Source: Chthoniobacteraceae bacterium
GTDB taxonomy: Bacteria > Verrucomicrobiota > Verrucomicrobiia > Chthoniobacterales > Chthoniobacteraceae
NCBI GenBank assembly: GCA_947471505.1
Contig: CANIWM010000050.1
Coordinates: forward strand, 1-46,935
DNA: 46,935 nucleotides
Direction: 5' to 3'
Each line of letters starts with the position of its first letter. Position 1 is the first letter of the stretch. The position numbers were made by a program, and so were the translations under genes. The notes under the pieces are model-generated. The model was not told the origin of the DNA, made no database searches, and was given only the letters and a program-made list of their open reading frames with translations. This document shows positions 36,780-44,334 of this stretch, one piece after another.

Positions 36780-37149
36780 CGCAGTAGGCGGTAGATAGAA
36801 AATTCATTTGGGAGTCAGTAATTGCAGAGTCGGGTATAATCATCACTCTGGGGCGGTGGGAGTAGCCACTACCGATAGACGGGTCAACAAATAATTTCAT
36901 AGAGTTGACACAACATTTTGCGATATGGGCCGCAAATCAAGGTGGATAAAGGAGTTTAGAGCCGTCGGTGTCGGTAAAATATTTTTTGCACAGAGACTTG
37001 AACCTGATGAGTTGCGACCGATTTTTCTCGGATAGATGAGCGTGCATTCGCCCGTCATTTTCACACTGTCATGGAATTCCCGCTAATTTCCAAACTGCCT
37101 GCGGATACCACCCTCGCCAATTCGGCATCTCAAAAAACATATCAACACC
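36780..37149. other. 370-bp gene-free interval between histone-like and oxidoreductase genes
   Basis: No credible coding frame is present. The interval is less G/C-rich than its surroundings and must hold the promoter of the minus-strand histone-like gene and that of the forward oxidoreductase gene. A perfect TTGACA is at 36905-36910 on the plus strand, but no -10 element stands at the right distance. Nothing else recognisable was seen. Confidence 0.5.
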
Positions 37150-38541
37150 ATGATCTATACTCCACGAACCACCCGTCGCTCATTCCTTCGCGGAATCGCC
37201 GGCATCACCGCAGCAAGCACGTTCCCGAACTTCCTCCGCGCCCAGGGTGCGGGCAAGAAAATCGGCATCGCATCCATCGGAATGGGAGGCAAAGGCGAAA
37301 GCGACGCCTCCGCCGCAGCCGAGGGCAACGAGATGGTCGCCATCTGCGACGTGGACGCCAACACGCTCGCCAAGGCGCAGCTAAAATACCCGAACGCGAA
37401 AGCCTTCACGGACTTCCGCAAGATGCTCGACGAGATGAAGAGCATCGAGGCCGTCACCATCAGCACTCCCGACCACGCGCATTACCCCGCCGCGATGCAC
37501 GCGCTCCAGCACGGGAAGCACGTCTTTATCCAAAAACCCCTCACCAATACGCTCTGGGAAAACCGCGAACTCCACCTCGCTGCGCGCAAAAAGAAAGTCA
37601 TCACCCAGATGGGCAACCAAGGCCACACCTACGAAGGCAACCGCGTGACGACCGAGTGGGTGAAGGCTGGAGCCATCGGCAAAGTGAAAGAAATCCACGT
37701 CTGGACGAACCGCCCGATTTGGCCGCAGGGCAAGTCGGCAGTGCTCAATCACTCGGGCAAAGTGCCCACGACGCTCGACTGGAATCAGTGGCTCGCGGCG
37801 ACGCCAGAAGAGGTTTATTCCGACAACGTCCACACGTTCAAATGGCGCGGCTTCCTCGAATACGGAGCGGGTGCGTTTGGCGATATGGGCTGCCATCTCA
37901 TGGATGCGCCGTTCGTCGCATGTGGCCTCAAGGTGCCGAGCTACGTCACCGCCACGCAGGTGGACGATCTCACCGAAGTCGCTTGGCCCACAGGCTCCGT
38001 CGTGAAGCTGGAATTCACCGGCGTCGCAGGCCACGGCGACATCCCGTTCACCTGGTACGAAGGCAAGAAGCCCGACGGCTCGCCGTATCTCCCCGAGTTC
38101 CCGTCGTCCATAGACATGGCCGAGGCATTCGGAGGCAAAATCAGCGCGGGCGGATGGATGATCGTCGGCACTGAGGGCGTCATTTTGAACAAGAGCGACC
38201 AAGCTCAGGGTATGCAGCTCTGGCCGAAAAGCCGCCGCGACGCATTCCCGGCGGACAAAATCCCGAAGACCGAAACCCGCAGCGTGCGCCCCGGCAACCC
38301 GCAGCAGGAATGGGCCGAGGCGATTCGCAACGGCAAGGAATTCGAGACGATGGGGCACTTCGACTACTCCATCCCGCTCACCGAGACGACCCTCGTGGGC
38401 GGCTTGGCGATGCGCTTCCCCGGCAAACGCCTCGCGTGGGATTCCGCAGCGCTGAAAGTCACGAACAACGAAGACGCGAACAAGTTCATCAAGCGCGCGA
38501 AATACCGCGCGGGCTGGGAATACAGCTCGGCGAAAGTGTAG
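37150..38541 (+). CDS. Tat-exported Gfo/Idh/MocA-family oxidoreductase
   Basis: A 463-residue NAD(P)-dependent sugar or polyol dehydrogenase-like protein. The N-terminus TTRRSFLRGIAGITAAS is a twin-arginine signal, so it is folded with cofactor and exported. The Rossmann domain shows IGIASIGMGGKGESD and VAICDVD, then the VFIQKPLT motif, the Gln-Lys-Pro variant of the usual Glu-Lys-Pro common in this exported subgroup. The C-terminal domain carries GDMGCHLMD with the conserved His. Exported members are abundant in Planctomycetota and Verrucomicrobiota and are linked to carbohydrate metabolism; the substrate is unknown. A clean terminator follows, so it is probably monocistronic. Confidence 0.92.
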   Translation: MIYTPRTTRRSFLRGIAGITAASTFPNFLRAQGAGKKIGIASIGMGGKGESDASAAAEGNEMVAICDVDANTLAKAQLKYPNAKAFTDFRKMLDEMKSIEAVTISTPDHAHYPAAMHALQHGKHVFIQKPLTNTLWENRELHLAARKKKVITQMGNQGHTYEGNRVTTEWVKAGAIGKVKEIHVWTNRPIWPQGKSAVLNHSGKVPTTLDWNQWLAATPEEVYSDNVHTFKWRGFLEYGAGAFGDMGCHLMDAPFVACGLKVPSYVTATQVDDLTEVAWPTGSVVKLEFTGVAGHGDIPFTWYEGKKPDGSPYLPEFPSSIDMAEAFGGKISAGGWMIVGTEGVILNKSDQAQGMQLWPKSRRDAFPADKIPKTETRSVRPGNPQQEWAEAIRNGKEFETMGHFDYSIPLTETTLVGGLAMRFPGKRLAWDSAALKVTNNEDANKFIKRAKYRAGWEYSSAKV

Positions 38542-38561
38542 CCAGCGAGAGGAAATTCACC

Positions 38562-38594
38562 AAAAGCCGGGGGCGAAAGCTCCCGGCTTTTTTG
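38562..38594 (+). terminator. Rho-independent terminator
   Basis: A 13-bp stem AAAAGCCGGGGGC / GCTCCCGGCTTTT with one G-T pair is closed by a GAAA tetraloop and runs into T6. It ends the Gfo/Idh oxidoreductase transcript 21 bp after its stop codon. Confidence 0.93.
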
Positions 38595-38666
38595 TTGATG
38601 GGGCCTTCCGCCAAATGAGCATTTTGCTTTCGGGAAAATGGCTGTAATTCTGCGTCCACCAAACGC

Positions 38667-41600
38667 ATGAACTCGCTTCGCCGCATCCTTGCAGCCTTCC
38701 TTTTCGCAGCCTCAGCCTCAGCAGCGCCGCTCGCGAGGACCGTCCTTTACGTCACCCAGACGCCGATGCCGGATGAGCTGTTGCCGACGACGCATCTCAT
38801 CACGGATTCAAAAATGAGCATCGCCAGCGCGATGCAGAGCCCGCTCGCGGATCCGGCGCACGTAGCGCGCGGCGGCGCGCTGTGGGTGAGGTATGCGAAC
38901 GGAGTGCGTGTGAATTTGACAAATCTCGCGGGCTACGGTGGGGCGGTGGATGGGAATGGAAACGCCACCGGATTCCAAGGTGCGAGCAGCATCGCCGTGC
39001 AGCGTCCTTTCCTGCACTGGAGCGGGACGAAGGCGATCTTCTCCATGATTGTCGGCGCGCCTACGAGTGCAAGCGATACGACGGTTTTCCACTGGCAACT
39101 CTACGAACTCACGAACTTCGCGCAGGGGCAGACGCCCGTCATCACCTACGTCGCCGGGCAGCCCGCGAACTACAACAACATGCAGGCGTGTTACGATACG
39201 CAGGGCCGCATCATCTTCGTCAGCGATGTGCCGCGCGCGATGCAGGCGCACCTTTATCCGCAGCTCGACGAATATCTTTCGCTCGCCTGCAACACCGGCC
39301 TTTGGCGGCTCGACCGCGCAAACGGGAACGAGCTGAAGCACATCGTCCACGCACCGTCTGGCGCGTTCACGCCGTTTGTGGACAGCTTCGGGCGCGTCAT
39401 GTTTGTGCAATGGGACCATCTCGCGCGCGACACCGCCGCCACCTATGACCGCCCGCCGATTGCGGCGAACGGCGATACGTGGACGCAGACGTTCAATGGC
39501 AATGGTACGTTCGCCAGCGAGTCGCCGAGCGCGAGCTTCAGCCTTGGCACTGCGGCCAACTACGCGACGCACAATTTTCACCCCGAGCCGCGCAATTTCG
39601 ACAAGACCGCCCTCGCCGCGACGAACGTGAATGGCCTGCCGCTCAGCGGGCTGTCGTTTAACCAATTCTTCCCGTGGGAATGCCGCGAGGACGGCTCTGG
39701 GCATGAGGTGGATACCCACGTCGGGCGGCATGAGTTTGGCGGCACATCGCCACTGCGCAACACGATCAACGGCGACAGTAATCTCGTGACGAAGACCTTC
39801 ACCACGCCGACTGCGCTGAACTTCTTTCACCTCGCCGAATCGCCCACGAGCCCTGGCACATTCTACGCCGTCAATCCACCCGAATTCGGCACGCACACTG
39901 CCGCGGCCATCTTCCGCTACACCAGCGGCCCCGGCGTAAATCCCGACACGATGCAACTCACCTACGTCACCCCCATCGTCAACGTGCCGAACCCCGCGTT
40001 TCAGTCGCCGCTCGGCAGCGCCGTGGATATTTACCGCAACCCCACGCCGCTCAGCGACGGCTCGCTCCTCGCGGTCCACGCCGCCGTCACGCAATACGAC
40101 TCCAACACCGGCAGCACCGTGAGCCCGAAGTCGCGCTACGCATTTCGCCTGCGCACGCTCGTCACCAGCGGCGCGACGATGGCACCGGACACTGTGAACA
40201 ATCCCACGTCGCCCGCAAACGTGAGCATCACCTATTACGTGAACGGCACGCTCACCACCTACACCGCCGCGCCGCTGTGGGAGCTGGACCCCGTGGAAGT
40301 CCTCTCCCACACAGCGCCCGCGCAGCTCACCAGCAGCATCGCCAGCGTCGAGCAGACCGTCTTCGATGAAGAAAAAGTCCACGCGCCCACGTTCCAAAAC
40401 TACCTCCGTGCAAACAACTACGCGCTCTTCGTGAACCGCGACTCCACCCGCCGCGACGCTGCCGATAAACAGCAGCCCTTTAACCTCAAAGTCGCATGGT
40501 CCGCCACGCAGACCATCGGCGCATCGGGCCAAATCTACGATATCGGCTGGGTGCAGCTTTTCCAGACCGACGCCGTCCGCGCCTACACCCACGACGGCGC
40601 GAACCCAGCAGCCGTGCCGGTCGCCGGTCGCCGCTGTATGCCCATCCCGCTGCACGATACCACCGCCGAGATGCCCGTCGTCCCCGGCGCACCCACAGGC
40701 GCGGTGAAGATCGCGAACGACGGCTCGTGGGCCGCCATCGTCCCTGCCGGGCGCGGCCTCACTTGGCACATGCTCGACGGCACCGGCACCCAGAGCTACG
40801 TGAAAGAACGCTACACCGTCAGCACCGCGCCCGGCGAAGTCCGCACCTGCGCCGTCTGCCACGGAGTGAACACCGCCGACCAAGCCGGCAACCTCGGCGT
40901 CCCCACCAACAAGCCGCAAGCACTCCGCCCGCTGCTCCAGTTTTGGCGCGGCAACCATCCTCCCGGCGCGATGCAGCACACCGCGCCGACATCGTCCGCG
41001 ATTAAAAATGCAGGCACCGCCACGCTCAGCGTCGCTCGCACTGGCGGCAGCACCGGGCCTGTCAGCGTGAACTTCACCACCGCCAACGGCACCGCGCTCG
41101 CAGGAACCGACTACACCACTGCAAGCGGCACGCTCACTTGGGCAGACGGCGACACCAGCGCAAAACCCATCTCCGTCCCACTGCTCAACAACGCCGCCAT
41201 CGGCGCGAGTAAATCGCTCACCGTCGCCCTCAGCGCGCCGCTTTACGGTGACCTCGGCGCGACCACCGTGACCACGCTCACCATCGCCGAGCCACCGTTC
41301 CAAGCATGGCAATTCGCCCACTTCGGAGCCACCGCAAACACGCCCGCCATCGCCGGAGACAATGCCGACCCCGATGCCGACGGTATCCCGAATCTCGTCG
41401 AGTATTTCCAAGGCACGATCCCCGCCGCCCATGCCGACACCGCCCCACAAGCCATCGCCGAAACCCTCGCGGGCATCCCATCGCTCTCCCTCACGTTCAC
41501 CCGCGACCCCACTCGCACCGAACTCACCTACACCGCGCAAACCAGCACCGACCTGATCACTTGGACGCCCGTCGCCGACACGCTCACTGGCACCACCGGC

Positions 41601-41681
41601 CCGCTGGAAAACCGCAAAGCCAGCATCCCCATCGCCCCCGGCCCACAAAAGTATCTGCGACTCAAAGTCACCCGGCCATAG
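38667..41681 (+). CDS. Secreted propeller-like haem-motif protein with Calx-beta domain
   Basis: A 1004-residue exported protein. After a signal peptide (ILAAFLFAASASAA) come about 700 residues that look like the propeller-containing hydrazine-synthase-alpha-like proteins of this phylum (GRIIFVSDVPRAM, FVDSFGRVMFVQWDHLARD). A single haem-binding C728-A-V-C731-H732 follows, then a Calx-beta-like domain at about 775-870 (LSVARTGGSTGPVSVNF, GTALAGTDYTTASGTL). Next is a C-terminal segment with WQFAHFG and the Asp-rich DPDADGIPNLVEYFQG motif, then a final beta domain. The DxDxDG stretch probably binds calcium. No activity can be named; a redox or polymer-binding role outside the cell is inference. 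It follows a terminator, so it has its own promoter. Confidence 0.75.
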   Translation: MNSLRRILAAFLFAASASAAPLARTVLYVTQTPMPDELLPTTHLITDSKMSIASAMQSPLADPAHVARGGALWVRYANGVRVNLTNLAGYGGAVDGNGNATGFQGASSIAVQRPFLHWSGTKAIFSMIVGAPTSASDTTVFHWQLYELTNFAQGQTPVITYVAGQPANYNNMQACYDTQGRIIFVSDVPRAMQAHLYPQLDEYLSLACNTGLWRLDRANGNELKHIVHAPSGAFTPFVDSFGRVMFVQWDHLARDTAATYDRPPIAANGDTWTQTFNGNGTFASESPSASFSLGTAANYATHNFHPEPRNFDKTALAATNVNGLPLSGLSFNQFFPWECREDGSGHEVDTHVGRHEFGGTSPLRNTINGDSNLVTKTFTTPTALNFFHLAESPTSPGTFYAVNPPEFGTHTAAAIFRYTSGPGVNPDTMQLTYVTPIVNVPNPAFQSPLGSAVDIYRNPTPLSDGSLLAVHAAVTQYDSNTGSTVSPKSRYAFRLRTLVTSGATMAPDTVNNPTSPANVSITYYVNGTLTTYTAAPLWELDPVEVLSHTAPAQLTSSIASVEQTVFDEEKVHAPTFQNYLRANNYALFVNRDSTRRDAADKQQPFNLKVAWSATQTIGASGQIYDIGWVQLFQTDAVRAYTHDGANPAAVPVAGRRCMPIPLHDTTAEMPVVPGAPTGAVKIANDGSWAAIVPAGRGLTWHMLDGTGTQSYVKERYTVSTAPGEVRTCAVCHGVNTADQAGNLGVPTNKPQALRPLLQFWRGNHPPGAMQHTAPTSSAIKNAGTATLSVARTGGSTGPVSVNFTTANGTALAGTDYTTASGTLTWADGDTSAKPISVPLLNNAAIGASKSLTVALSAPLYGDLGATTVTTLTIAEPPFQAWQFAHFGATANTPAIAGDNADPDADGIPNLVEYFQGTIPAAHADTAPQAIAETLAGIPSLSLTFTRDPTRTELTYTAQTSTDLITWTPVADTLTGTTGPLENRKASIPIAPGPQKYLRLKVTRP

Positions 41682-41818
41682 CAGACGCAGGTATCCGTGT
41701 TACCGCCGCGCTCTCGGTCCGGATGTGCCGTAGTATCTGCATCTTGTGGCAGACGGCTCCACTGCACCGCTTTCTCCAAAGGCGTGACAAATCCGCCCGG
41801 AGCGGTTCACTGAGGCGC

Positions 41819-42997
41819 ATGTTGAATCAACTCCACTTGGATCGCTGGGCCGAAGTGCTCGTCGATCATGCCACCAATATCCGGACGGGGAGCATCGTGC
41901 GCATCAATGCGCAACCGAGCGCCGAGCGGCTGCTCGAGGCCGTTTATCGAAAAGTCCTCACCGCAGGCGGTCTGCCCGTGGTCAATTGCCGGCCCGAGTT
42001 TTTGGGTGAGGCGTTTTACGAACTCGCCAACGAGCAGCAACTCGATTGGGCAAACCCTTTCACCCGCTTCGAAGCCGAGCGCATCGATGCGTCGATCAAT
42101 ATCGGCGCGTCCAACAACCTGCGCGCTTTGGATAAGTTCGACCCCAAAATCACCCAACGCGCCGCACGCGCAGACCGCCCCACTCGCGAACTTTTTTTCC
42201 AGCGCGCTGCGGTCGCCGACGATCCGTCCATCGATTCCACGCTCAAGCCGCTGCTCTGGACCACGACCCTTTTTCCCACCAACGCCTACGCCCAGGATGC
42301 GGGAATGAGCCTCAGCGACTACTGCCAATTCGTCATCCGCGCCTGCCAGCTCAACCAGGAAAATCCGGTCGCTTTCTGGCAGGAACTCGACCGCTGGCAG
42401 TGCGCACTCGCCGCGCAGCTCATGACCGGCAGCGAACTCCATTTCCAAACACCCGCCGGCACGGATCTCAAAGTGAACGTCTCCGGCGCGCGCTGGCTCT
42501 CCAGCCCCGGTCGGAAAAATTTCCCGGATGGAGAAGTCTATTCCGGTCCCAATCTCGACGCCGCAAATGGCGGAGCCGACGGAGTGGTGTTTTTCGATAA
42601 ACGCTGCGTTTACCAAGGCCACGCCGTGCGCGACGCCCGCATCGTGATGAAAAACGGCCGCGCCACCGATGTCACCGCTGCGGAGGGCGAGGACTTTCTC
42701 ATCTCCATGCTCGACCAGGACGATGGCGCACGCCGCATCGGCGAGGTCGCATTCGGAACCAATCGCGCCATCTCCCGACCCACCGGACAAATTTTGTTCG
42801 ACGAAAAAATGGGCGGCTCATTCCACCTAGCATTCGGTTCCGGCTATCCCGAAACCGGCAACTGCAACAAAAGCGCCCTTCACTGGGACCTCATCGCCGG
42901 CCTCGCCCAAGGCTCACGCGTGACCCTCGACGGCAAACCATTCTGCATCGACGGACAATTCGTCACCATGCCGCCGGAAGTTCGGTGGGAGGCATAA
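41819..42997 (+). CDS. M29-family metallo-aminopeptidase
   Basis: A 392-residue cytoplasmic enzyme of the thermophilic aminopeptidase (M29; AmpS/PepS-type) family, which removes N-terminal residues using two metal ions. The conserved C-terminal half is clear: FPDGEVYSGP, RRIGEVAFGTNRAISRP, LFDEKMGGSFHLAFGSGYPE and ALHWDLIAGL, which together supply the Glu, His and Asp metal ligands. The N-terminal RTGSIVRINAQPSAERLLEAVY is also family-typical. ATG 41819 is chosen; the upstream frame to 41306 overlaps the previous gene. It ends just before the 21-bp repeat array. Confidence 0.9.
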   Translation: MLNQLHLDRWAEVLVDHATNIRTGSIVRINAQPSAERLLEAVYRKVLTAGGLPVVNCRPEFLGEAFYELANEQQLDWANPFTRFEAERIDASINIGASNNLRALDKFDPKITQRAARADRPTRELFFQRAAVADDPSIDSTLKPLLWTTTLFPTNAYAQDAGMSLSDYCQFVIRACQLNQENPVAFWQELDRWQCALAAQLMTGSELHFQTPAGTDLKVNVSGARWLSSPGRKNFPDGEVYSGPNLDAANGGADGVVFFDKRCVYQGHAVRDARIVMKNGRATDVTAAEGEDFLISMLDQDDGARRIGEVAFGTNRAISRPTGQILFDEKMGGSFHLAFGSGYPETGNCNKSALHWDLIAGLAQGSRVTLDGKPFCIDGQFVTMPPEVRWEA

Positions 42998-43096
42998 AGT
43001 CCTGTCGGCATCTGAGGGGAGCACATCCACCATGGAGGGACCATTTTGCGGGCGAAAAACGGTCGTCTTCTCTGTAGAAGCGCCATTTTTGCCCGC

Positions 43097-43327
43097 GGAG
43101 GCAACTCTCGCAGCACTGGAGGGAACTCTGTCCGCTCTGGAGTAAAGTCCCTCCACGGCGGAGGGAACTCGGTCCGCACCAGAGTAAACTCCATCCGCTT
43201 CAGAGAGAACTCTGTCCAGCCCGGACAATACTCTGTCCGTGATGGAGAGAGTATTGTCCAAGACGGAGAGAGTTCCCTCCGGTCCGGACAGAGTTGCCTC
43301 CAGACCGGAGAGAACTCCCTCCACCGG
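43097..43327. repeat. Array of eleven 21-bp units with a 16-bp dyad core
   Basis: Eleven consecutive units of exactly 21 bp fill 231 bp. The first 16 bases of each follow the pattern GGAGAGAACTCTNTCC: nine units begin GGA (two AGA), ten end TCC, and the middle is an imperfect inverted repeat (unit at 43307 reads GGAGAGAACTCCCTCC; unit at 43244 reads GGAGAGAGTATTGTCC). The five bases between cores vary. Because 21 bp is seven codons, frames on both strands stay open across the array and give heptapeptide repeats, but I see no good start site or family match for any of them. There are no unique spacers of CRISPR type. Confidence 0.88.
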
Positions 43328-43443
43328 TCAAAAAACGCCACCCAAAGCGACGAAAACATGCGCAGTTTGTGATTCGGTCGGAAGAGGCGCCGCCTTCGAA
43401 AGCTGTGCACCATAGATTATCTCAGAATGATTGCATGCGACTT

Positions 43444-43584
43444 TCACTGTGTCCGCCGGATATCGGCGAGCAGGAGTTGGAGTGCTTCGTCTTTGGTGAA
43501 GCCTTCGGCGACAAGGGCGTCGTAGAGGGCTTTTTCTCGCGGGCGATGGCTCGGTTTGCGTCGAGTTGCTCCCGGCTTTAGCCG
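43444..43584 (-). pseudogene. Start-less remnant of a small gene
   Basis: A 46-codon minus-strand frame lies between in-frame stops, with no usable start codon. Its C-terminal half, EKALYDALVAEGFTKDEAL then QLLLADIRR, reads like a genuine small helical protein with codon use similar to neighbours. I take it as the 3' remnant of a broken gene; chance cannot be excluded. Confidence 0.3.
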
Positions 43585-43739
43585 TCAAACCGCCGCGCTG
43601 AGAAACAGGGCACGCTTCGCAGAAATCCCACCGCCCGCGAGTCTCAACGTGGCCTCTGCTTGCCAAAGTGGATAGTTTGTCAGGTTCCACCTCGGGGATG
43701 ATTTGACAAGCTCCTCGTGCTCCAGTCGTCTGTGCCCGT

Positions 43740-44168
43740 ATGCTCATGCTTCTTATTGTCGGATGTATTGCGTTTCTCTTCTTCGCCATCGCGACGACGA
43801 AAGGGGAGCTGAAGACGTATGACCCCGATGGGATGGCGTTTCATCCAGTCTCGAAGTTTATCGTCGCTGGCGGGGTTCCCGTCCTTGTGGCGGGTGTCAT
43901 GACCTACCTCTTTATCATCGAGGGTGGCGCGTCAACGGCGCAGCTCAATGCCGGAAGCGCGTCCAGAGTAAATGTGTGGCGTGTTTGGCTCTCACTCTTT
44001 CCGCTGTTTCTGTTTCTCACCGCTGGCAGCGGTATCGGCACCTTTATATGGGCGGTCGTCTGCGCGGCCCGGAAAAGCAGTCGGCCAAATCTGGGGCTTG
44101 CGGCGGGGTCGTGTTGCTTGTCGGTCATCGCGTTCTTTACGGTGGCGGAGAATTTCCCCTCTGCGTAA
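43740..44168 (+). CDS. Small integral membrane protein, unknown function
   Basis: A 142-residue protein with about four predicted membrane helices: LMLLIVGCIAFLFFAIA (residues 3-19), FIVAGGVPVLVAGVMTYLFI (40-59), WLSLFPLFLFLTAGSGIGTF (83-102) and LGLAAGSCCLSVIAFFTV (119-136). The loops are short, and the segment at 20-38 (TTKGELKTYDPDGMAFHPV) is soluble. No family is recognised. It stands alone between the repeat array and gltB. Lower third-position G/C than its neighbours leaves some doubt, but the hydrophobic pattern supports a real gene. Confidence 0.6.
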   Translation: MLMLLIVGCIAFLFFAIATTKGELKTYDPDGMAFHPVSKFIVAGGVPVLVAGVMTYLFIIEGGASTAQLNAGSASRVNVWRVWLSLFPLFLFLTAGSGIGTFIWAVVCAARKSSRPNLGLAAGSCCLSVIAFFTVAENFPSA

Positions 44169-44223
44169 ATCCCGAGGATGGGGATGTTATTCCCACGTTA
44201 TTCACATTCAAAAAGCCGGACTT

Positions 44224-44239
44224 TGGGCGGTTTATTGCA
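44224..44239 (+). promoter_or_regulatory. Candidate sigma-54 promoter upstream of gltB
   Basis: TGGGCGGTTTATTGCA places GG and GC ten bases apart, as required for -24/-12 (sigma-54) promoters, with the TTGCA half matching well and the TGGCAC half partly. It lies 95 bp before the gltB start. Nitrogen control of gltB would make sense, but this is a single short match. Confidence 0.3.
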
Positions 44240-44334
44240 GTCGTGTGACGGGAATTGAGCATTCCTAAAAGAAAGAGTGGACAATTTGTGTCTGTTTTCG
44301 CATTTTCCGCGTCCGATTTCATTCGGAGGAACGA

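Noticed and set aside
36905-36910. Perfect TTGACA -35 box
   Set aside because: No acceptable -10 hexamer occurs 16-18 bp downstream, so I do not call a promoter.
37071-38174. 367-codon forward frame overlapping the oxidoreductase gene
   Set aside because: It is out of frame with the Tat-signal Gfo/Idh protein and encodes Arg-rich low-complexity sequence without domains.
38808-41648. 946-codon minus-strand open frame opposite the haem-motif propeller gene
   Set aside because: The forward frame has a signal peptide, CxxCH and Calx-beta motifs; the reverse frame has none and is typical high-GC shadow.
43097-43327. CRISPR array
   Set aside because: Units are contiguous 21-bp tandem repeats without unique spacers, and no cas genes are present.
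42880-43413. 177-codon minus-strand frame with a heptapeptide repeat (RTEFSP-like) through the 21-bp array
   Set aside because: All frames across a 21-bp repeat are open by arithmetic; this one overlaps the end of the aminopeptidase gene by 118 bp and has no evident ribosome binding site. Kept as an alternative in the array finding.
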